64,000 bases of DNA from Gorsachius magnificus (lineage: Eukaryota > Chordata > Aves > Pelecaniformes > Ardeidae): NCBI GenBank assembly GCA_034008185.1, contig CM067086.1:11470507-11534506 (forward strand), given 5' to 3'. A program made the translations under genes and the position numbers. The notes beneath the pieces were generated by a model. It searched no databases. It was not told the DNA's origin and was given only the letters and a program-made list of their open reading frames with translations. This document shows positions 22,459 to 35,200 of the stretch, piece after piece (position 1 is the stretch's first letter; every line of letters begins with the position of its first letter).

Positions 22459-25400
22459 CTGTAAAATTAAGAGAAAACTGTTATATATTAATCATATGCA
22501 AATTTATTATCTTAAGCTTTTCAATTTGAGAAGTTTCATAGATGTATTGTGCACCGTATTTCTTCCAAATACAACCACCCTGTCCAAGAAGAATCAGACC
22601 GTTAAGTTCTTAAAGGAAGAGCTGTACACTCAGATATGGGTGATATTTGCAAGATGGCTGAAGACCATAAACCTGACTTCTGTGTCTCCAACCTGTTAAC
22701 TGACAAATCTCAGAGCTTGATGTGATGCAAAATTCTGCACTGTTCATAGCTTGCTCAACTAAACTAAACATTAGAACATTTTTTCCTAAGGGTTTCACGA
22801 CTAGAGAGACAGCTGCCCTTCTGAATATGGCTGAAATCTCAAATTAACAAGTGTTTATAACCATAATGCTTATGGAATGGAAATGAATTCTTCTGGATCA
22901 GGTAAGGGTTCTTACCTTAGCTTGCGATGAGACATATTACTTGCTTTGCTCAGCATTTAATTCCTCTCTAATGGAAAAGTCTCTTTGCTTTAAAATACAG
23001 GAAATTACAGGTATATTGAATTGGGTGGTAGAACTACCAAGGAGACTTAATGATTAACTCTAAGAAAATTTGAAAAATTCAGAATAATTTTCCAGTTAGG
23101 CATTAAATGCTTCAGGTAAGACAATAAGAAGAGGATACAAAAGTCCCCACTATAGATGAAGAGCATTGGGTACAGATGAATGCAATAAACATGTCACTCT
23201 GCTGAATGGCAGTAACTCCAGCATACTACTGTTCTTCTGCGTCTCCACAGCTTCCAGTGGGAGCAGACACCTGCCTGTCCAAGTCAGAGCAAGTCCAACA
23301 TAGCTGAGGAGATTGTCTTAATCTGCATTCACCTTGTAGATGTACTGAAAGACTCACCTGTGAAGACCCTTTGGGAATGACATACGGCATCAGATTCCTG
23401 AATTACAACTTCCATGAGACAATGCATACCTACTGAGAGATACATTCTGGCATCTAAAGAACTTTGGTGGAATACTTTTAATCTCAAATCAAAACCAAAC
23501 CCCATCAAGATGAAGCATCTTGATGACAACATACAATTTGAGTTGAAATATCAAAATAAAAAGTTTTGCATTGTTCCAACTATGTTATCTTGGAATACAC
23601 CTTTCTGTGAAAATACTGTTATTTCAAATATGCTTCTCTAGACTGGGAGAAAACGTGACAAGCTAATAGTATAAAACACTTGATAGGGTACCACAAATAG
23701 AAAAAAGTGGCTCCTCTTGTATGAATGTATTACACCACTGTCTCACCTGCTTTTCAGGTTTTTTATCTCATCTTCATTTTCACTTTCTTCATGTTCACCA
23801 TGACTTTCTTTTGGCGTCTCTTCATCTTCTTCCTTCAGTTCCTGAAGTTCTTTGGTTTTCTTCAAGCCTTCCTGATAGCTTTAACACACAAAATATTTTT
23901 CTTAGTCTAGCATGCTGTATAAGCCTGTTCGGATGTAATGAAAAATTAACTTTCTGTTTTGTTACATGCAATAAAACACAAGTAGCAGTGTTGCAGCACT
24001 TGGACAAGACTAAAAGCTAGTTAAAGACCATAAGTATGATGCACAGATAGCTACCATTCCTTAAGAGAGGATCATATGAAAGCTCTGTTACCAAATTTAT
24101 CATCTTGAAAAAGAGGTAGGTTATAGTCCTCAGCAGAGCACAACTTTTGCCTGTTGTAAAGGAAGTGGTAAGTATTTCTCTATTATTTTTTCATTCATTT
24201 TGAACACCCACTAGATATTTTATTTTCCTGGAGAATAAGCGCGAATCAATGCTAAAGATAGTTGGCTTGTTGGGTTCTGCAGGAGAGGATCAAAATTTTT
24301 GTCTCACTCTTCACATAGTGCAAAGTTCTTTGCTTGACATTCAAAAACAGATCCTGAAGCTGTTAACTACCCCAAAACATGCTGTGTAAAGCACTTTGTG
24401 ACACAAGAAACATGAGTTTACTGCAAAACTTGATACCCACTCTTTACTCATTTCCATGTACAATTCTCAGAATAAACATTTTTGAAAGTTGTTTTGGATT
24501 ATCCTATCATGAAGCCAAACACACCAAATCAACTCAGAAACTCAGATAGAACTGCTCTCCCACAGTTTGGCTAACGTTAATAAAGGATGAAAGTGAACAG
24601 CTACAATGCAAATACAATGAGTGAAGCTCACTCACATTGTTTCCCACATTGCTTCACTTATGACCATCTTCTAGGAGCTCATATCCATTATGTCCCTCAT
24701 TTAGCATTTAAAATTACATTATAAAAGCATGTGTCCTTATCTGGTAGAACATATTTACAGATTTATTTCACATAAAATATTCCCACCCTTTGTTATATGC
24801 TTCCTCTTCTATCTTGGCTTTAGTTTCAGGATTGATTTCTTCCAACCCACTCTGTGTTAGCACAGAAGTAGAGGTTTCACAATCAGGCTCTCCATTAGTC
24901 TTGCCACTGCCAAGACAAAAGAGACAGACAAACAGAAAATAACAGCACTGAAACATATTGTATTTGGAGTATGCTCCTGAACAAGAACAATCAGCACAAT
25001 CAATTTTGTGCCTCCTGATTTTTCTTCTTTAACGTATATCGGAGAAAAAAAAAGTCTTTCAAAAGAAAAAAAAAAAAATCAAACACTAAGCAAAATTTTA
25101 GTTTCAAAATGTTGTAATTTAAGAGCAGTAATTAATATGTTTCTAAGACATTAAAACTTGCATTTTGTTTCTTCTTCTTAAAAAAGAAAAGAGCATTTGT
25201 TTCCTCATTTATCCATGGTGTTTATTTGCTATTCTTTAAAATATTTCCCTCAACTCCCTAAAAATCATCTTAGAAATTGCAGCCTGCTACATCAGAGGAA
25301 AATAATAGAAACAATATCAAATATTAACAAAACATTTTTCTTATTTGCCTTTTAGGTACTCCTCTCTGCTGACTTTATACGCTGAACTGATGCACACGTT

Positions 25401-28400
25401 AAAAAAATACAAACACATACATAGCTTTTGTCACTAAAACTTTTCTTAAGTAAAAGCTTTGAGCATTTAGCCTAAAGATAAGCCATTACATGTTGCTTGC
25501 TTTCTGCAGTGCTCACTTGTCCTTATTTATTTAAGTCTGGGACAAAGAGTTTAAGTGATTCAGACATGACTTAGTAAATCTATCAAAGCCAAGGTTTAAT
25601 AAGCTCAACAGTGGATCCCATGTCAACTCCTAGAATCTAACCCTTTTTGTAGACCTTATTTTTCTGGCACTAAAATCACAGCAGGTTAATTCATCCTTAT
25701 TGACACCATCTGTGGGCAATGGACTTTCTCTCAAGAAGTCATATTAACAGTAGACCTTATTTTCACTTGGACTTTAAATGCATCATGACTATAAGCTTGA
25801 AATGCTTAAATATACAAAACTCTGCTGAAGTATGTAATTTTACACTACTATAGCATCTGTCCTGTATGTACATAGTTATGCTCAAACTTGAATTTCAAGT
25901 TCTAATTCGGTTACTTAATAACATGATTTATTTTCTTAAGATCCAGTAAGAAATATTGACAAGGATTTTCTTTTTTTAGTGTTCTTCCAGAATTTCTGTA
26001 CAATTTCAAAAGATAGTTTAAATCTTGCAGAGTTCTGGTTGAATTGTAACAAGTAGTGTTCACTGGTTTTATTTTCCCAATTGTTTTATATTTTCATTCT
26101 TGGTAAAGCACCAAGATAAGACAAACACATAAGATAAATTTTGTTCTGCTTCAGCACTAATATAAAATACATGCAAATCAATATTCTGTACTGACATGAG
26201 ATCTACACAATATATAGCTTTTAATTTGCATGTTTAAAGCATCCTAACAAACTTCAACTTAAATTAGTATTGCAGATATTTTATTGTGACACTGCAAACA
26301 GTCTAAATGACCTAAGTAGTAGTAACAACAAAAAACAACGTGATGTTTTAGTAAGTTTTAGTTCTGAAACACCAGCAAGCAACTTCCTTAGAATGTGCAA
26401 CATTTCCTGAAAGAGATAAGTATGTGGAAAGGTGCTTGACGATTTTTTTATTTTAGCTTTCTAGGCTAATTATATATATGAATAAAGTACATACACACGA
26501 GTTTGCAAATGCAACAGTACCTGTATCCATAACGGTAACTGTTTACAAAGACCTTGTAGAACAGCTTGAGTATGCCTTCTGTTCTCATCCCAGTCTCACA
26601 TGTTTTCATACTGCCCATCTTTGTATTCTATTACTGCAGAAGCTTTATGTTTCAAGGACTTTTATAAAATTAAATTATGTGTCTACATGAATTTCAACTG
26701 GAAGAACTTAAAAGTTCTTTCCAGGAGTGTGTAGATGCACATGCTTTCCAGCAGAGCAACTCCTTGCTTTCCTTGTTCATATAACTATTATTTTGCTCCA
26801 AAAGTAATACTATTTAAACCCATGGAATGACTCATGGAACTATTATGGAAAATGGATAACAACATGTCCTGGTTTAACCCCAGCTGGCAACTAAGCACCA
26901 CACAGCCGCTCGCTCACTCCCCCCGCCCAGGGAGATGGGGGAAAGAGATTCAGAAAAGTGAAATTGAGAAAACTTGTGGGTTGAGATAAAGACAGTTTAT
27001 TAGGTAGAGCAAAAGCTGTGCATACAAGCACAGGAAACCAAGGCATTCATTCCCTACTTCTCATGGGTAGGCAGGTGTTCAGCGATCTCCAGGAAAGCAG
27101 GGCTCCATCAAGTGTAATGGTGACAAAACGCCACCACTCCGAACATCCCCCCTTTCCTTCTTCCCCCAGCTTTATATACTGAGCATGATGTCATATGGTA
27201 TGGAATACCCCTTTAGCCAGTTGGGGTCAGCTATCCTGGCTGACCCCCCTCCCAACTTCTTGTGCCTCCCTGCAGCCTCCTCACTGGTGGGGTGGGGTGA
27301 GAAGCAGAAAAGGCCTTGGCTCTGTGTAAGCCCTGCTCAGCAATAACAAAAAGATCCCTGTATTATCAACACTGCTTCCAGCACAAATTCGAAACATAGC
27401 CCCATACTTGCTACTGTGAAGAAAATTAACTCTATCCCAGCCAAAACCAGCACACAACAGTACACCTAAATCCAGCCAGAACATCTACACTAATGGTAGA
27501 TAATACAGAGTCAAAAGGGCAAATGTTTTAATGAAAAATGTTTTTGCAATTTATAGGTACTAGTAGAATATAGATATTGAAGTATTTGCCAAGCTGAAAA
27601 ACAATCTATTTTTTAATTTTAAAATACAAACTTCTCTGACAGAACTAAAATCTCAGGCTGTTAAAACTAAAATATCAAACCTAATTCTTTAGCTTAGCCA
27701 AAAGTTCAATTAATTTTTTACTAAAAAAAGAATTACTACTCAATTTCATCACTGTTTTGACTTCTGTAAAATTTTTATTATCTATTATTATAATAAATTA
27801 TACTTTTGAATTTTGTATACTTATGGTTATTCATATAAATTTGAAAACCTACTTGACACTGGATATCATAGTATTTCAAAATATGATTTTTACCAGCTGG
27901 CCACATGTGGAAAAGGCAAGGGCAGAACACAAACTTCTATTACTGGGATAGTCAAGTTAAGGAATGTTCATACCCCGGGTTGCTTATGGCCAGCTTTAGA
28001 TACAGAATTAGTTTGTTCCAGGAAATATATTAAAAAAAAAAAAGGGACACATGTATTGTATGTAATACTCTTTGTTTTGTCAAATTCTGAAGGCAGACCT
28101 ACCCTAGTGTGTACATGTATAATCTGCTGCTGCTGTTTTACTTGAGTTCTAATGATCATAGCAGGCTCTGTTTAGTTCTGAGATACTGCTTGTAAACTCT
28201 TTGAACATGAAAAGAACAATATGATGGTGACATAGTAAAATACAGTTACCAGATTGTGAATCAACCTAAGCCGATATTGTGTCATTGATTTCAATACCTT
28301 ATGCCTTGGTATAACTTCTGTTAGGAAAGATAGAAATTACATAATTTTCATTCCATGCTAGGATTTAATAGGTAATGAGATGACCTACAGAAAACTCACT

Positions 28401-31400
28401 TTTCTAAAAGTGCAGGCAGAACAGGGGTAGGTGTTAGATTGCTCCTTCCATTACTAGGTGATTCAGACTGTAAGTGAAAAACAGCAATAAATGTTACATC
28501 CATTAATTAATTTCAAATGAGTCTCAGTAAAATGACAAATTCAATGTGTTCCTTAGGTTTTCCTCCCACACCAAATTACTCCCACTAACCACAGTAAACA
28601 ACAGGCTCGCACACTAAGAACTTTCTGCGACATTCCTTTCTACCTTGTTTATTTTTTCCCAAGAAAAGTCTTACTTCTTCATATATTGATCACTGAACAG
28701 TAAAATGACTTTATGGCTTCTCTCCATATTATCCTAGCAACATTAATTTCTTAGCAAAGTTTTCAATGGAAAATTTTAAACAACAAAAAAAATCATAATA
28801 AGTAATGGTAAATAAACACATTTGGATCCTAAAGCAATTGACTCTGAGTACATAATAACTAAATTGCACAGATTGTTTTCTTAAAACTAAAATGAATTTA
28901 GTTTCTCAGCAACACCCCTCATTTAAATAGCCCTACATTTTTAACAGAAAATTGCCTACTTTTCAGGTTATTTGCCATCTTAGCTCATCTCTGAATATTC
29001 GGTATGTCTTGCAGTTTTCCTCCAGAGCATTCATATAGATTTATTAGGTTCTCATTTAATTTATTAAAGTTTTATAAACAAAAAAAATCAAGGCAAAGGT
29101 TGGTAGCTCCACTAATCCCAGATTGTCACAGAACTTCTAAATTTCTACCAAATACATTTCTGTACATTGATTACATGCTTTACTATTTAGCGGACTTTTT
29201 GGCAATGAAGAACAGTAGACCAATCATCTTCTATGGATTCTCGTTAAATCTCTCCTACAGTGGACAACTATTTTTACCACTTCTTTCCAATATGTTACTA
29301 CACATTAAAAGGCAAATTACCTCAACTAATGTCTAATGCCTCTGAATCACCAGCTAGCCCTATTCAGCTCTGTGCCCAAAGTGATCATTTATGGAGGTAG
29401 ATTCTGAAGGCATAGATCCCTTAAACAACAGGAATTACTGTTGTCCATCCTCATCACTAGGATGGAGTCAGAATAAATTAAACAAATGAAAGGGTTTACA
29501 TTTTTTGCTAACTATGTGGGGTTACTTACCAGGGATGGCATTGAAGTTATAGGTGAAGCTGTTGATGACTGACCAGGAATGTTTAAGGAGTTAAATTTAG
29601 GAACAACAGCAACACTGACTCTCCTCCGAGGCATATTCTGTGACAAACAACATTTTTTTTCTATCATACAACAAGATAGGCTGAAGAATAAACCTACAAG
29701 TTAATGGGTGTGGCAAAGATGTAGGTCCTTTAGGAGAGTTGTGAACAAAATTAAGATAAATGGCTACTAGGGCTGTGTTTTTCCCCAAAAGTTCTGTCTT
29801 GAATGGCAAGTGCCTAGTGTGAAACGAGGTGTTGGAAGGGGATGCTACTTTTTTCCCTGCCACACTGAAAGCCCAGTAGTCCAAGTCACACAACAGATAT
29901 GTTCTGAGCTGTTATTGTCAGCTCCTACCAGGGGCTATTATCTTTGGTTAAACCAGATGCATAAAGATACTGGGAAAAGTGCCAGCATCACAATGACTGG
30001 AAAATAACGAAGTTACACATGAAACTCTTCTTTTGCTATGTACCCATTACGATATGCTATACTCACTATGATATATTAATTATTTCTAAACCTACAAATT
30101 ATAACTTACAGAAGCAATAACCACCATTTCCTCTGCAAAAGAACGGAGCCTTCTCCCGCACCCTTGAGTGGTTAGATATCTATCTGGCATCATGTGACAA
30201 TGCTTACATTTCCCAAAGACCATGGGAGTTCTTTATATGATAAACACATGCTAGCTTTACACAATATATTCTAGCTCAAGTATAGATCATACAAATTTTT
30301 GCTGTCATTAGGTAAGTAGCCAAATACTTCATCCTACTGTACACACCTAGTGAAATCTCTGCTTCACACTGAGTAGAAAATCTAAGGACATATAGTGCAT
30401 ATCCAAACACTTCTAAGGTAACTTTACAGGAAAGGAGTTAAACACAGATTTAATAAATATATAGGAGGAGTCACCTACTCGATGATTCTGGTTCTAGACA
30501 AAACCAACTATACCTTTTCATTAATGACAGGGCTTTATTGAATGTGTTCCTGAAAAACTACACCGGAGAGTCTGCAGCCATGTTAGGCAGTCCATTCTAA
30601 TGTTTTGGGGGTTCCACCCCTTTAGTATTTTGACTTGTCGTTGTCAAATTTCATCTTGTTTTGGGACTTCTGCTTCAACTTATCTGGTTCTCATTCTGAA
30701 ACCCAGTCATGCCTGCAGATGTCTGTGCTCTAATTCTTTCTATTCAACACTCAGCAGTGGCAGGAATAAACTCAAGAACTACAACCCAAGCAAATAGAAG
30801 TGTGAAAAGAAATAGTAAACTTAATATAACTACCAAATTTCATAACGGTCACATTGGGATTTAGCTCTCTCAAATCACTGGTTGTTTTGGGAAGTTTTGT
30901 AATAAACTTGCTCTCTAACACTTGGAAATATTGCAGGAATGGAACACTGGCCATGTTATAGTTATTAATTAGTCAAGCCATAACAGCCTGAGATAATCTC
31001 TCACTCTGAATGCTTTGTCAAACCAAACAAGATATTCTGATGCCAACTGAAAAATGAGCCCCACTTAAAAATAACTGTTCACATCTAAGGTACTCTGAAC
31101 ATGATATCATTCTTAAGATAATGAAAATGGTGTGATCATTGAATCCCTAATCATATAGTAAGTTTTGATCCAATGCTCAGCTTCCTCAATGAAGAACTAG
31201 AATAAAGCACAAGACATAAGCCATTCTCTGGAGCACAGGTATGCGGTCTAGAACACAATTGTTCTTAAATAAACAGGTCCCTTTATTATTTATAGCTTCA
31301 CAGCAAGCACTATCATTGTTGCAAGCATTATCATTATTGCAGAGTCATTCTTAATCATATATCCAAAATTACAAAGCATTTGCACTAAATTACATGATCA

Positions 31401-32202
31401 ATATTGGGAATTTACCAGCACTATGTTTTGAACACAGCTTATAAAAATGAATGTATGTAGACAGAAATTTCACTACATACAATGTTCATTTCATTTCTTT
31501 ATATTGTAGAAATACCTTTCCAACAGTAAGGGACATGGATCTAGATGTACGAGGTACTCCATCTTCTGCATAAAAACAGTAGATAAAGAACAGTCAGACT
31601 ACATGAATATCTATAAATAATATTAATAGAGCCCTTGCTTGTATTTCAAACTCAGATATAGTATATTTATATAAGGTTTGTAGTGACTACATATTTATCT
31701 GTCATACAATTCTGGTCTCAATTACACCTGCAGAAGAAATTTGAAATAATTGCAAAAAATACAACATCACTATCTTTACTGAGATCAGGCAAAAGCCTAC
31801 TATTGGCCTCCATATACAAGTTTTTGCAAGAGAAAATACTCATGTTTCCGTTTCCAAACTAGGAAAGAAAATGTTGCCAAAAAAAAAATTTTTTTAATAG
31901 TGAAATTTTGCTATCATCTGTCATCTTAGAGGTAGTTGCATTAAAACTGTGCAAGCTAGGTATATGTGCAAGAGGCCAATGAGAATGTGATTGGATCTCA
32001 CCAGAATTTGGTAAGTGATAGTGATTTTAAATTACTGTACTATAGCATTAAGTATGGCTTACATGAAATACTTAAACTGTTAAAGCTTTCTGAAATCTAT
32101 GCCTGTAGATCAGAACTTCATGAACAGGTTTCACAATACTTCACTTCTTATTATTAATAGCACCAGACACCTCTCTGTATAGAGAAACAAGACAAAGCCT
32201 TA

Positions 32203-32239
<37 letters not shown>

Positions 32240-35200
32240 AGATGCACCGTAGCTTCTGCTAGAATTCTGATTGGCAAGTTTCTTGAACTCCATTAGTTCA
32301 GCATGATCCTTTTCATATGTTCTTTTCAGATTTTCCACATACTGCATCATTACTTCGGTTGCCTTTGACATACGCTTCTCCTAAGGAAGAAAAGAGGGAA
32401 TACTTAGGTAACCTCTACACTTCTCAAACAAATCATACATTCCCTGTCAGGGCTAAACCTGGAATAGTTGTTCCTAAAGAAATATCTGTGCCTCCATGAC
32501 TGAAAATTCTGAAGCAAATTAGAACACAAGTGCACATGCATTCACATTTCACATGTATCCACAGAATATCATAATTTATTTTGTCATATATTTATACAGT
32601 CTGCCTGTGTGCCTATGTTATTAGTTATGTGGTATATATACATTTGTTTTCAAACCCTTGAAAGGCTCAGTCACTGGCATCAGTATAGTTACTTTAGTGG
32701 GCAGAGGCAACAGTGTTGAATCTGGGGGGGTTTTGCTGCATTCTCATTTATACTTGCTCTGTTCTTACACCCTCTATAGTTTTCTGACTAAGCTATTGCC
32801 AAAGGCACGTTACTGAACTAGACGAGCTTTTTGACCCGGAAAAGTTTTCTTATTCATGCTGCACTGATTTTAAATACATTTCTTGTGATCCAGCTATAGT
32901 TCCGAATAATATATATGCTGCTATTGCACAGATGTTGAATAGCTTAATGGGTAATCGTCTGTTTGAATGCTATTTCCAGACTGACATAGTGTCTTATCTG
33001 ACACTACAATACATGTCTTTAATCTGTCAGAATGGCAACAAAATTCAAAGGGCTAACATAACCTCCAGCTATGGCTGAAAAAGAGAAAGAATGCACATAT
33101 GCAGCCAGAATACGTTAGACACCAGGATGTTCTTACCTGGCGAATGGCTCCAACCATCTCAGCACGACTAGACAGTCTAGCAGCTAAACGCCGCAGAACA
33201 GCAATATCCTCCAAAAGCTTCTGGTAAGCTTCTCTGTGTTCATAGTGATGCCATAAGTGAGCTGAAGACTTAAGTTAAAACACAAAAGCTTTATTGTCAT
33301 GTCTTGCCACTTTTAGGTCAGATGAAGTAGCTTGAGCCACAGAAGCAGGGTAGACACGTCTAGACAGAACTACATATGGACAAGTTAGTCCCAGAGGAGT
33401 GCCATCACTACCACCAGAGATAAAGCAGCAGCACTCACTAGGTTTTCAGAATGGTGCTTCACTGCATACTGCAGGCACACCTTTTGAGGAGTTAAAAAGG
33501 GCTAAGCACATTTGCAATACTTTTTCTTTTGAAATGAATGATGAATCGTGCCTAGCTACCTATGAATTTTACAAATGCCAAGCTTATTTGAACTAGTACA
33601 TAAAAATGATTGCCAAAAACACAAAGAACTTTCTAATTCACTGGGCACAAGGTGCTAAGGCGGCTATTTATGTTCTTTCAATCCCATGGTACTTCACTTA
33701 TTTAGAAAGTAAGATATTACAGTCTCAATAATTCCAAATGTAAAAGAGTAATCAAAACCAATATAGCCTGTAAATCAAATGGCACTTGCAATTGCTTAAC
33801 CATTTTTTGTCAATCAATACACACATTTATGCACTGGATTAATATCGTCACTTTAATGACTCAGATTAATACTGAAAAGCACTGAAGCATATTCATTTCT
33901 TCAGATTAGTTACCAAAAGCAGGAGAGAATTTGGATGTTTCATTAGCCAAAGCCTTAGTGAATACCTCTTAATGAATGAGTTTTCTGTTCACAGAAACAT
34001 TTGATGCAAGAAAGGCTGATACAATTTAGTTCAGACTTACAGGCAGACTTCATGATGCTGGATGATTCTTACATTCTTTAAGTGCATTTTCAGGATGCAC
34101 CAATTTTGGCATCGAGGTTGTCTTAAGTAATTAATCACTGTGTTGCTGTTCACACAGTTCTCCCTCTGACTAGTTGCATTGTGCCCTAGTTCTCTGCAAC
34201 CCCTCACTTGTATTACTGCAAAAGTAAGTCAACACACTGAAATGATCTGCATGAAAAGAATAACCTCTCCTCCTCCTCTTCTTCTCCCCCCCTTCAAAAG
34301 AACAGAGTGATGTGCCATAATTTTTTGGGTAGAGTCATTTGAGAAATTGCATTTGTAGTGCAAACCTTTGGTGTAGAAACCCAGGCAGGATACTGATGAA
34401 TTTGGCACAATGACAATTGCAACAACAAAAATTTCTTAAACTTATTTATTACTGAAGCTAGTGTGATAACAAGTTGCAACTGAAATTTGACTGCAAGACC
34501 CAAGGCGGCATAAGGGAATCTGTTTCAGAAAAAACATGCACAGAATTTCAGATTTTCAAGTTTTTCTTGGCAACTGTAACTTGCTTATTTTCTTGAACAA
34601 ACCTGAAGTTCATTTAAATCAGCTTTCTCTTGAAGTTGGGTTTTTGAATAAAACATCAGTTATGACAAGACTGATAAAAAAACGTGAAGACTGGTAAAAA
34701 TGTCATTGAGCCATATAACATGTGCCTGTCCTACAGAAATTAAGATAACCTCCCACTGAGATTGGAACAAGTCTAGGTCTAATATGATACAGATTATATA
34801 GAAGCCATCACTTCATTTAGTTGCTTGTTAGTTTATTCCATTGTATAGAACAAAAGCTTTCATATGAAAGTGGTAGTTTCCACTTAGTTATAAATTACAT
34901 AGAAAAGCTTGTGAAAGCCGGACTGTAGCGTGTGAACTGCACAAAGGAGGAAAAAGCTAATCACAACTGTCCCATGCTGACAACATGGTCCTTGGTGCCC
35001 AATTAGGGATTCTTAACAGAAATACATGCCAAATCTAAAACACTAATTGTTTGCAGCTTTAAGAGGCCTTACACTAGTTGTAAAAATGTGAATATATACA
35101 AAATATTATAAGAAGTAAACCCTGGAGATTTAATAGGTTGTTTCTGCTCGCTCTTTAAACAAAGAACAGAGGAAAGGGCAGGAAAACGTTCAAAACTTTT

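Larger units (their letters stand above)
24907..28399 (-). other. IRAG1: IRAG1 intron carrying a solo LTR
   Basis: A 3.5-kb intron between the LPALLE exon and the [10 protein letters not shown] exon. Apart from the LTR at 26865-27454 it is AT-rich without recognisable content. Confidence 0.7.

Noticed and set aside
32141..32238. Lysine-rich extension of the IRAG1 frame past 32239
   Set aside because: It is intron read-through of the A31 tract; the split codon joins correctly to the exon at 31516-31565.
33137..33262. Use of CTTCAG as acceptor (exon start 33261) for the coiled-coil exon
   Set aside because: It would leave the exon out of frame with the phase-0 upstream exon. TTAAG six to seven bases earlier restores TSSAHLWHH as in human.
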